From an uncultured bacterium (lineage in GTDB: Bacteria > Verrucomicrobiota > Kiritimatiellia > CAIKKV01 > CAIJXV01): 64,000 nucleotides of DNA. This document shows, in pieces, positions 31,172 through 39,789 of this stretch. Where the stretch lies: assembly GCA_903824675.1 (NCBI GenBank), contig CAIJXV010000058.1:1-64000 (forward strand), written 5' to 3'. The notes below the pieces were generated by a model. It did no database searches and had not been told where the DNA came from. It was given only the letters and a program-made list of their open reading frames with translations. The position numbers and the translations under genes are program-made. How positions within the stretch are numbered: the stretch's first letter is position 1; the number at the start of each line of letters is the position of its first letter.

Positions 31172-31257
31172 ACGGCTCGCCAGAGTCTCGCCCTCCAAAG
31201 GTCAATCTATACAAGATGGATAACTCTCCCCTGGAGGGCGAGACTCTGGCGAGCCGT
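31172..31257. repeat. Perfect 26-bp inverted repeat with 34-bp spacer
   Basis: ACGGCTCGCCAGAGTCTCGCCCTCCA (31172-31197) and its exact reverse complement (31232-31257). Confidence 0.9.
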
Positions 31258-31564
31258 GAGCGCAAGGGGTGATACATGCGGTCGCCATTCACCGATGCGC
31301 TCTGAGGCGAGGATTTGGGAGAGACCGGTTGAGAAGGGGGGGGATGATTTGTCTTGGCGCTCGGCCGTCACAAAAAAATTGAGAATTGTAATGTGAAATG
31401 CCGTTTTATAAATGCTTGCTGTGAGCCATCTTATATTCAGCGCCGGCTCGCTCGGAGAGATCGCCCTACCCATTGTCATCCCGAGCGAAGTCGAGGGATC
31501 TCATGAAGTTGCACAGTTTCTGGCCGCATTTTGTGCGGCATTTAACTTTATCATCCTCCCCGTC

Positions 31565-31609
31565 ACAAAAAAATACCTAAAACACTTGACGTTTTAGGGG
31601 CCTTTTTTT
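31565..31609. terminator. Terminator-like hairpin with T-tract on both strands
   Basis: cctaaaac-acttgac-gttttagg (31576-31598) followed by ggccttttttt; on the other strand followed by tattttttt. Confidence 0.6.
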
Positions 31610-31655
31610 ACTGTTACTGTTTCCGCATTCTTACTGAAATGGACTTGATTGCGAC

Positions 31656-32441
31656 ATGGACGCACGCGACGCGAATAAAATGGTGGCGGTTCCCTCCGCC
31701 CCCGTAGGCCGGGATATTGTCATCCGGGCCTTGGGGGTGAAACGGTATTATGGCCGGGGAGAAACCGTCACCAAGGCGCTGGATGGGGTCGATCTGGAGA
31801 TCTTCCGCGGGGAATATTTTTCAATCATGGGGCCCTCCGGGTCCGGCAAATCGACCCTGTTCAACATGATTGGCGGGATTGACGCCCCCACCGAGGGGAT
31901 GGTCTTCATCGATGAAATCGATATCGCCCAGTTGGATTCCTACGAATTAGCATGGATGCGTTGCCACAAAATCGGCTATATTTTCCAGTCCTACAATATT
32001 CTCCCGGTGCTGACCGCCTTGGAAAATGTGTCATTACCGATGATTTTTGCCGGATTGACCCCGGATCAGGCGCGGGATAAGGCGGCGGGTATTTTAACGC
32101 GGGTGGGATTGGGGACCCGTGTTTTTCACCGACCCTACGAGTTATCGGGCGGACAGCAACAGCGGGTCGCGGTCGCCCGTGCCATGGCGAACGATCCGGT
32201 CATCATTCTGGCCGACGAACCCACCGCCAATCTGGACGTCAACACCGGCAAAGAGATGATCGATTTGCTTCTCCAACTCAAGGAAGAGGACAACGTAACG
32301 ATTATCTCCGCCACACATGACATGAAAATGCTGGATGTTTCCGACCGGATTCTATGGATTCGCGACGGACGCATTCAGCGGTTGGAAGAGCGCAAAAACC
32401 TGGATATTCATATCGGGACCATCGAAAGCGCACCGGAGTAA
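31656..32441 (+). CDS. ABC transporter ATP-binding protein (MacB/LolD-like)
   Basis: Walker [10 protein letters not shown], signature [14 protein letters not shown], Walker [14 protein letters not shown]. Confidence 0.95.
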   Translation: MDARDANKMVAVPSAPVGRDIVIRALGVKRYYGRGETVTKALDGVDLEIFRGEYFSIMGPSGSGKSTLFNMIGGIDAPTEGMVFIDEIDIAQLDSYELAWMRCHKIGYIFQSYNILPVLTALENVSLPMIFAGLTPDQARDKAAGILTRVGLGTRVFHRPYELSGGQQQRVAVARAMANDPVIILADEPTANLDVNTGKEMIDLLLQLKEEDNVTIISATHDMKMLDVSDRILWIRDGRIQRLEERKNLDIHIGTIESAPE

Positions 32442-32451
32442 GGAAGTTCAC

Positions 32452-32826
32452 ATGTTCGGATGGGTTAAAGCCAAGCCGCCCGTGATTAACCGGGAACAGT
32501 CCTTGACAGGCGTCCCGATGATCAACGAGGGGGTTCGTGTTCAGCCGCGGGAAGAGGATGTCCAGCGCCTGGAATTGGTGATTCGCCTGCGCCGGGGGGG
32601 TGGTTTTTTGTCGCGATTCATGCCCCCGACCCTGGAGCGGAAGGTGAAACTGGACGAATTGGGGACTTTTGTGTTCGGTTTGATTGACGGACGGCGGAAT
32701 GTGCGGGAGATTGTCGAGGCGTTTTTGGCCCGGTACCGGGTGAACCGTCGGGAAGCGGAATTGAGTACAGTGGAATTTATCAGGTCCCTGGCCCAGCGTC
32801 AGGCCATATCGATTGTGATCCGATGA
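32452..32826 (+). CDS. PqqD-like family protein
   Basis: KVKLDELGTFVFGLIDGRRNVREIVEAFLARYRVNRREAELSTVEFIRSLAQRQAI fits the PqqD pattern. Confidence 0.75.
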   Translation: MFGWVKAKPPVINREQSLTGVPMINEGVRVQPREEDVQRLELVIRLRRGGGFLSRFMPPTLERKVKLDELGTFVFGLIDGRRNVREIVEAFLARYRVNRREAELSTVEFIRSLAQRQAISIVIR

Positions 32827-35800
32827 AACGAATGTTGATTTTATGGATGGGAGTTGTCTGTGGCCTGGTGTCCCTGGCACAGGCCGCAATGGGCGGAGAG
32901 TCCACCCCGGCAATGACGGAATTGCGGGAGCTGGTTCGCGACGCTGAAATGCGGTTTCCGGGGAGTCCGGGCAATCTCTTGCTTCAGGACAAAATCGGCC
33001 GATTGTTCGAATCGAGCGGATTGCCCTCGGGGAGCATGAGTTTCAATACCCCGGTTTTCGTGCCCGGTCCGGCTTCGCTGGAGTGGGCGGGGGGGGAACC
33101 TGTCCGCCTCTATACCTTTGGTCCAACCCTGGGTCGGCCGGGTAATTTTGCCGAAAAGGACTTCGAAGCCCCGCTGATCTATCTGGGACGGGGAGAGACG
33201 GCGGATTGGGACCGGTTGGACGGCCGATCATTGCAGGGTGCCATCGCGGTCATGGATTATGAGTGTGGTAATTTATGGCTACGCGTTCTGCGGATGGGGG
33301 TCCAAGGGTTCATTTTCATCGGTTCCGACCGGTATTTGCATGTGGATTCGGTCGCCAAGCTCTACACCTCTGAAGTCGCGGTGCCCCGCTATTTCATCCC
33401 CGCCTCCGACGGGGCCCGTCTCCGGGAGCGTCTGCAGGGACCCGCTGCGCTGACGGCCCGGATTCGGAGCGAACCTTCGGTCTGGCGGGAGGCGACCCTG
33501 CGGAATCAATGGGTTTTGATTCCCGGACAGGATCCGGCCTTGAGCAATGAAGTGGCGACTCTCGTGGCGCCGTTGGATAGCCAGTCGGCGGTTCCGGACC
33601 TCTCCTATGGCGCCCAATCCGCAGCGAATTTGATGGTGTTGACCCGCCTGTTGGATACGCTGCGACAATCCCCACCGGCCCGCTCCATTCTGCTCGTCGC
33701 CGTCAATGGGCACACGCTGAATTTTCTCGGGGAGCGGATGCTCTCCTGGAATCTGCTGGCCCCCCAGCTCGACGTCGAAAAAGTGCGAAATACGCTCGCC
33801 CAGGAATTGCGCAGCCAAACGGTCTTTCTTGAAAAGTACAAACCCCTCATATTCGACGGGGCGCATGATCAGACGAATGAGGACTACCTGGTCAATCTGC
33901 GTTTCATGAGCGACGATACCTCCGGTAAAATCCTCTCGATCAAGGAACCGGCGGTCGCCATGGCCAAGCGTGATTTGAACCAGGTTAAATCCCGAATGGC
34001 GGAACTGTTTCGGAGCGGATTGGATAAGGACGATAATCGGGTGCAATACGCCCGGTTGAAAGGGGAACGCGACGAGTTCACCCATGTGTTGACCCTCTTC
34101 AATAAAGTGGGGATCGTGTCCCGCTGGGGCGAATTGACGCCGAATGAACGCGGCATTCTGAAGGGTTATATTTCCGAGATTCGCAGCATGCTGACGAGTG
34201 GCATCGAGTTGAACCGGCAGGATCTCGCGGTCAGCACTGAAAACAGCCGGATTCGGGCCGTTTTAGCGGGGCGTCAGGTGGTTCTGGCTTTATCGCTGGA
34301 TCTGGACTGGCAAACGGATGATTACGGATTTTCGGCCAATAATAGTTGGGGAACCAAGCGTTGGCCCGCCCGGTTTGGCGCCAATCTGACACGGGTGGTT
34401 CAGACGGATGGCGGCATCAACCATTTCCGGGACACGTTGAGCCTGCTGGGTGGACTTCCCGAAGGACATTATTTCAATAGTGAGTCGTCCGGTTTGATCG
34501 TTTTTCATGCGGCGAGTGCGACTCCCGATAAGGGGGGGACCCCGGCCTTCAGCCTTCGGAATCTCTTCAGCAACCCCGGGGCGGCTTTCTCGCCCGGCGA
34601 CACCCTCGAGTCCCTGGATCCGGCCCGGGTCGAGACGTTGTGCGCAGAAATACCCCGTTTTTTCCAGGCCTTTTTGGCGGATCGCAAATTGACGATGCAG
34701 GGCGAATTGGATCGGCCCAAGGAGCGATATGATTTCGAATCCCGACTGTGGTCGATCCGGGTCCGGACCTTCAAGTTCGATGAATTTGCAGCGGGTGTGG
34801 TGCCGACAACGCCGGTCCGGAATACCTTGTTGGTTCTGAATGATGGGTCGCTGGGAACCGTGGGGCCTGTGGTCGGGACGGATGTGATCAATGCCTATAT
34901 TGCCCTGACGGATCATCGGGCGGCCGCGGTCGTATATGGGATATTCCGTTTGGGGCCGTTGTACTGTGCCGCTTTCCAATACGATTCGGCCTATGGAAAG
35001 GTTTTGCACGCATTGGATATCGGCGAGGTGAGCGGACGGGTGCCGAGTAGCGTGGCGAATTTGAATGAACAGACCCTGGCGCTGTTCTCCGTGGGCGAAG
35101 AAATTCCGGTTTTTGCGCGGAATGATTCGTCGCTTTTGGGGGCGGGGGCGATCCAGGCGAACAATTTTATCTTCCTGGAAGCCCGTAATAATTCGAGTCC
35201 CCGAAAATATTATGTGACCGGCGCTACGGCGACCTTGTCGAAGCGGGGGCCGATACCGGTGTTGAGCGGGCCGGCCGCCTTTTTTACGGATGGCCGGGAA
35301 ACGGTGAAAATCATGACCGACCAGAAGCGGCTGGCGATCCGGCCCACCGAGAAACAGCCCGATGGGATCGGGTATCGGACCCGGGCGGAATTGGGGGATG
35401 ATTTCATGGCCGTGGCGGCGCGCGACATGGAATCGTTGAACCGCCAGCGAATCAGCCGCTTGCGGGGGGTGTCGGACGAACTGGCCCAGGAATTTCTGGA
35501 GAAGGGCCGGGTGCAACTCGTCGGGATGAATGCCGCCCAGGCGGAACACCGGCATCTGGCCTATTTGAAATCGCTTTATGTGGCCTTGGGCGCCCAGACC
35601 AAGGCCTACCTTCAGCAGAGCCTGATCACGAATGATATGTTGAAGGCCGTGGTTTTCTATATGGCCTTGATGTTGCCCTTCTGTTTTTTCCTCCAGAAGC
35701 TGATTTTTAATTTCACCAAGGTCGAGGCACAGATGGGGGCCTTTGTCCTGTTGTTCATGGGCACTTATGTTTTATTCCGGACGATTCACCCCGCGTTTCA

Positions 35801-37769
35801 TGTCGCCCAGGCGCCGGAGGCGATGTTCATCGCCTTCGTCATGGGCGCGCTCGGCGCGTTTGTCATCCATATTTTACACGGTCGGTTTGAAGGCGAAATG
35901 CACGTCTTGTTCCACACTGTGGTCGGAACCGATTCCTCCGATGTGGGCTATTCCACGGTGACTCAGCAGGCGATGCTGATCGGGGTCAACAACATGAAAC
36001 GGCGGCGGATTCGGACCGCGTTGACCACCGGCACGATCGTGCTGGTTACCTTTACCATGCTGGCCTTCACCAGTATTTCCAAGAAGATGAGCCCGACGAT
36101 TGTCGCCCAGGGCAAGCAGGCGCCGTATACCGGCTTGTTGTTCCATATGCCGGGAGCTCCCATGGACGAAGCCTCCCTGGAGGTGTTATCCGAGCTCTTT
36201 TCGGGCGAGGGCGATGCGGTGGTTCGACGGTGGACCTTGGCGCCCAGCACCAAGGAAAGCAGTTATCCCTGGCGGCTCGATCTGCCGGGAACCAACCGTG
36301 ACGTTCGCATCGAGGCGGTGTTGGGGCTGGATCGTAAGGAGGACGGGTTCCTGTCGTCTCTTCCGTTGGTTGCGGGCGGACGGTTTTTCAGCGCGGATGA
36401 CGCCGAGGAGGCGATCCTGATGTCCGCCACCGCGTTGGCATTGGGCGTTACGCCCGCACAGGTGGAGACCGGGATCTCGGTTCGCTTCCAGGGACGGATT
36501 CTCCGGGTGGTGGGAATTATGGACGACGAGCGATTCAGTGAAATCAAGGATCTGGATGGTTTGCCGTTATTGCCGATCAAGAAGATGCTGACCCAGGCCG
36601 GTGCGGCCGATGCCTCGGCGCCCTCGATGTCGGCTGACGAAAATACGCGCAGTGGGGTCTTGTTCGCGGATGCCGCGACGGTATTAGTCCTGCCCCAATT
36701 GACGGCGCGATCCTTTAAAGCGGCGCCTTACAGCTTCTCGATCCGATTCAAACCCGGCACGGCAATCTGGACGGTGGTCGAAAAACTGTTAACCGCGACG
36801 CAGGCCAAATTTTACATCAGCAGTACCGAGGGATTTGCCCCCTCGGCGCAATCGAAGCACAAGACCGAGCCGGGCATTTACTATGTCGGCACCGGGTATC
36901 ATACCGCGATCGGCGGGCTGAATGTGCTGATCATCCCCCTGCTGATTGCCAGCACGATTATTCTCAACACCATGTTGGGTGCGGTGTTTGAGCGGAAAAA
37001 CGAAATCGCGATTTATAATGCGGTCGGGTTGAATCCGACCCATATCGGGACCTTCTTCCTGGCGGAGGCGTTCGTCTACAGTGTCATTGGCTCCATTGGA
37101 GGCTATTTGATCGGCCAGTTGCTGAGTATCGGCTTGAATCACTTCCATTTGGTCCAGGGGATCAATCTGAATTTCTCGTCGTTGAGTGTGGTCTATGTCA
37201 TTGTGTTTACGATTTTGGTGGTGATGTTGTCCACGCTCTATCCGGCGATTGTGGCGACCAAAGCCGCGGTTCCTTCGGGGAAACGGACCTGGTCCATGCC
37301 GGCACATGATGGTCTGCGGATGGAATTGCTGATGCCGTTCATCTGCCGGCCGGATCTGATCGTCGGGATGATGGCCTATCTGGAGGACTATTTTGACCGG
37401 TTCACCGAGGCTTCGGTGGGGGAAATCATCGCGCGGCTCGAGAGCCGGGAACGGGGTCGGGATGCAGCGGGCCGCGAGACCTACACGCTCCGGTACAATC
37501 TGGCACTGGCCCCGTTCGATTTGGGCGTGACCCAGACCGTCGAATTCCATGCGGCTTTTGATGACCAGTTATCGGCCTACCGGATCCGCTTGCGCATCGA
37601 CCGGGTCTCCGGGCAGGACAACAACTGGGTGACCACCAACCGGCCGTTCCTGGAAAAATTGCGTGCCTATCTGATGCACTGGCGCAATCTGGGCGCGTCC
37701 CAACAAGGCCTTTTCGTCGAGCGGGGAACGCAGACGCATGCGGCGACCGCGGACGCAACGAAAGCATAA
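32823..37769 (+). CDS. Giant FtsX-family permease with N-terminal PA/M28-peptidase-like extracytoplasmic region (1648 aa)
   Basis: Signal peptide; PA-like APLIYLGRGETADWDRLDGRSLQGAIAVMDYECGN; M28-like NLMVLTRLLDTLRQSPPARSILLVAVNGHTLNFLGERM; FtsX-like TIILNTMLGAVFERKNEIAIYNAVGLNPTHIGTFFLAEAFVYSVIGSIGGYLIG. Confidence 0.85.
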   Translation: MKRMLILWMGVVCGLVSLAQAAMGGESTPAMTELRELVRDAEMRFPGSPGNLLLQDKIGRLFESSGLPSGSMSFNTPVFVPGPASLEWAGGEPVRLYTFGPTLGRPGNFAEKDFEAPLIYLGRGETADWDRLDGRSLQGAIAVMDYECGNLWLRVLRMGVQGFIFIGSDRYLHVDSVAKLYTSEVAVPRYFIPASDGARLRERLQGPAALTARIRSEPSVWREATLRNQWVLIPGQDPALSNEVATLVAPLDSQSAVPDLSYGAQSAANLMVLTRLLDTLRQSPPARSILLVAVNGHTLNFLGERMLSWNLLAPQLDVEKVRNTLAQELRSQTVFLEKYKPLIFDGAHDQTNEDYLVNLRFMSDDTSGKILSIKEPAVAMAKRDLNQVKSRMAELFRSGLDKDDNRVQYARLKGERDEFTHVLTLFNKVGIVSRWGELTPNERGILKGYISEIRSMLTSGIELNRQDLAVSTENSRIRAVLAGRQVVLALSLDLDWQTDDYGFSANNSWGTKRWPARFGANLTRVVQTDGGINHFRDTLSLLGGLPEGHYFNSESSGLIVFHAASATPDKGGTPAFSLRNLFSNPGAAFSPGDTLESLDPARVETLCAEIPRFFQAFLADRKLTMQGELDRPKERYDFESRLWSIRVRTFKFDEFAAGVVPTTPVRNTLLVLNDGSLGTVGPVVGTDVINAYIALTDHRAAAVVYGIFRLGPLYCAAFQYDSAYGKVLHALDIGEVSGRVPSSVANLNEQTLALFSVGEEIPVFARNDSSLLGAGAIQANNFIFLEARNNSSPRKYYVTGATATLSKRGPIPVLSGPAAFFTDGRETVKIMTDQKRLAIRPTEKQPDGIGYRTRAELGDDFMAVAARDMESLNRQRISRLRGVSDELAQEFLEKGRVQLVGMNAAQAEHRHLAYLKSLYVALGAQTKAYLQQSLITNDMLKAVVFYMALMLPFCFFLQKLIFNFTKVEAQMGAFVLLFMGTYVLFRTIHPAFHVAQAPEAMFIAFVMGALGAFVIHILHGRFEGEMHVLFHTVVGTDSSDVGYSTVTQQAMLIGVNNMKRRRIRTALTTGTIVLVTFTMLAFTSISKKMSPTIVAQGKQAPYTGLLFHMPGAPMDEASLEVLSELFSGEGDAVVRRWTLAPSTKESSYPWRLDLPGTNRDVRIEAVLGLDRKEDGFLSSLPLVAGGRFFSADDAEEAILMSATALALGVTPAQVETGISVRFQGRILRVVGIMDDERFSEIKDLDGLPLLPIKKMLTQAGAADASAPSMSADENTRSGVLFADAATVLVLPQLTARSFKAAPYSFSIRFKPGTAIWTVVEKLLTATQAKFYISSTEGFAPSAQSKHKTEPGIYYVGTGYHTAIGGLNVLIIPLLIASTIILNTMLGAVFERKNEIAIYNAVGLNPTHIGTFFLAEAFVYSVIGSIGGYLIGQLLSIGLNHFHLVQGINLNFSSLSVVYVIVFTILVVMLSTLYPAIVATKAAVPSGKRTWSMPAHDGLRMELLMPFICRPDLIVGMMAYLEDYFDRFTEASVGEIIARLESRERGRDAAGRETYTLRYNLALAPFDLGVTQTVEFHAAFDDQLSAYRIRLRIDRVSGQDNNWVTTNRPFLEKLRAYLMHWRNLGASQQGLFVERGTQTHAATADATKA

Positions 37770-37775
37770 GGATTT

Positions 37776-39782
37776 ATGTCGAAGCCGAATCGTTTTGATG
37801 CCGAATTGGATCAGTACCGGAATCTGATGAAGGCGCCGGGGAAGTTTGCCGATGGGTTTAACTGGAAAACCATCGTCGGCGCCTTCTTCTTGGGCGTGGT
37901 GATGATGCCGGCCTCAATGTATCTCAGCCTTTTTGCCGGGGCCGGGGTCGGGGGCGCCGCCCAATGGGTGACCATCATTATTTTTGCCGAGATTGCCCGC
38001 CGGTCGCTCAAGGAATTGCGAATGCAGGAGGTCTACATCCTGTATTATATGGCGGGGTTGGCCATCGCGTCGCCCTTCAGTGGTCTGCTTTGGAACCAGT
38101 ATTTTGTCCAGTCGGAATATGTCAAGGCCATGGGGATTGCACAGGATATTCCCGCGTGGTTTGCTCCCCAGGAAGCGGTGATTCGCGAGGCGGGGCGGAC
38201 CTTTTTCACCAAGGCCTGGCTGGCGCCCATCCTGTTGAGTTCGCTGGGATTGGTCGTCGGCATGATCGACAATTACGGGTTGGGATATGTGCTTTACCGG
38301 ATTACGAGCGATGTCGAGGAATTACCCTTTCCCATGGCGCCGGTCGCGGCTTCGGGAATCGTCGCCCTCACCGAGAGCAAGGCCGAACGGGAATCCTGGC
38401 GGTGGCGCTGTTTCTCGATCGGCGGCATGCTGGGTCTCCTGTTTGGGACGATTTACATCGCGGTTCCCGCCGTGACGGGGGTCATTCTGACCAAGCCGCT
38501 GCAGTTTATTCCCATTCCCTTCATCGATTTGACGCCGCAGTTGACGCAGTTTTTCCCCGCCACGGCGTTCAATGTCACGCTCGATATCGGCGCGTTCATT
38601 GCGGGGACGGTCATCCCCTTCTGGGCGGTGATCGGTTCCGCCCTGGCAACGGTTCTCAATCTGTTGATTAACCCCTTCCTTTACCGGCACGGGATCATCA
38701 CCAGTTGGACCCCCCAGATGGATTTCATCGATACCTCCTTTAGCACCTCGCTCGATTTCTATCTCTCCTTCGGGATTGGAATCACGATCGCGGTCTCCCT
38801 GATCAGTATGGGAAAGGTGTTCAAACCGCTCTTCGGAGTGTTGGGGCGGAAACTACGGGGGAATTCCGGGTCCGAGGATCTGGCCGCCGCCGCGGTCCGC
38901 AAAGCGGCATGGAAACGGCTCTTTACCAATAATGTCGAGCGTGGCGACTTTTCGATCTTCATCGCCTTGGGAATCTACCTGGTGAATAGTGCGCTCTGGA
39001 TCGGGTTGTCCTGCTGGCTGGTCCCGGGTTTCCCCTGGCCCTTTTTTGCCTTCTATGCGCTGGTCTATACCCCGATGATTTCGTATGCCGCCGCCAAGTT
39101 GGAGGGCTTGATGGGGATGTCGGTGTCCATTCCCCTCATCCGCGAAGCCACCTATATTTTAAGCGGGTATCGGGGCGTGGCGATTTGGTTCGCACCCGCG
39201 CCGCTTCCCAATTATGGAACGGCCGCCGGATCGTACCGGGTCATGGAGTTGACCGGCACCAAGATCCGTAGCGTGATGAAGACCCAAATGGTGGTGATTC
39301 CGATCATCATCGTGTCCTCGTTGATTTTTTCTGAAATTCTCTGGCGCATGGCGCCGATCCCTTCGGATTCCTATCCCTATGCCCAGAAAATGTGGGAGTT
39401 GAACGCCAAAAACATGAGCTTGACCTACAGTTCCACCATGGAAGGCGGATCCCTTTTCATGGAGTCCTGGCGCTGGCCTTTCTTCTTTACCGGAATGGGA
39501 TTCGGATTGATCGCCTATCTGCTGTTGTCCGCTTTCGGCCTGCCCACGCTGTTGATTTTCGGGATGGTCCAGGGTTTGGGAGCGGCGGTGGGCGGCGGGT
39601 TCCTGTTATCCTTAATGGGGGCCCTGGTGGGACGGTTCTATTTGCGGCGCAGGTTCGGGTCGGATTGGCTTAAATATGCGCCGGTGATACTGGCCGGCTA
39701 TGCCTGCGGCATGGGGTTGATCGCCATGCTGTCGGTTTCTTTCACGATCTTGATGAAAATGATGTCGCCGTTGCTTTTCTAG
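37776..39782 (+). CDS. OPT-family-like (oligopeptide transporter) multispanning membrane protein
   Basis: NWKTIVGAFFLGVVMMPASMYLSLFAGAGVGGAAQWVTIIIFAEIARRSLKELRMQEVYILYYMAG and many hydrophobic helices. Confidence 0.75.
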   Translation: MSKPNRFDAELDQYRNLMKAPGKFADGFNWKTIVGAFFLGVVMMPASMYLSLFAGAGVGGAAQWVTIIIFAEIARRSLKELRMQEVYILYYMAGLAIASPFSGLLWNQYFVQSEYVKAMGIAQDIPAWFAPQEAVIREAGRTFFTKAWLAPILLSSLGLVVGMIDNYGLGYVLYRITSDVEELPFPMAPVAASGIVALTESKAERESWRWRCFSIGGMLGLLFGTIYIAVPAVTGVILTKPLQFIPIPFIDLTPQLTQFFPATAFNVTLDIGAFIAGTVIPFWAVIGSALATVLNLLINPFLYRHGIITSWTPQMDFIDTSFSTSLDFYLSFGIGITIAVSLISMGKVFKPLFGVLGRKLRGNSGSEDLAAAAVRKAAWKRLFTNNVERGDFSIFIALGIYLVNSALWIGLSCWLVPGFPWPFFAFYALVYTPMISYAAAKLEGLMGMSVSIPLIREATYILSGYRGVAIWFAPAPLPNYGTAAGSYRVMELTGTKIRSVMKTQMVVIPIIIVSSLIFSEILWRMAPIPSDSYPYAQKMWELNAKNMSLTYSSTMEGGSLFMESWRWPFFFTGMGFGLIAYLLLSAFGLPTLLIFGMVQGLGAAVGGGFLLSLMGALVGRFYLRRRFGSDWLKYAPVILAGYACGMGLIAMLSVSFTILMKMMSPLLF

Positions 39783-39789
39783 GACAAGC

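Noticed and set aside
31062-31200. Possible c-di-AMP (ydaO) riboswitch upstream of kup
   Set aside because: Considered because KUP genes are often so regulated, but I could not align the leader to the conserved core motifs.
31412-31597. Small ORF with VIPSEVEGSHE
   Set aside because: Translation of the dispersed GTCATCCCGAGCGAAGTCGAGGGATCTC repeat.
34290-35555. 421-aa antisense ORF inside the giant FtsX gene
   Set aside because: Shadow ORF; no plausible domain and opposite to a coupled operon gene.
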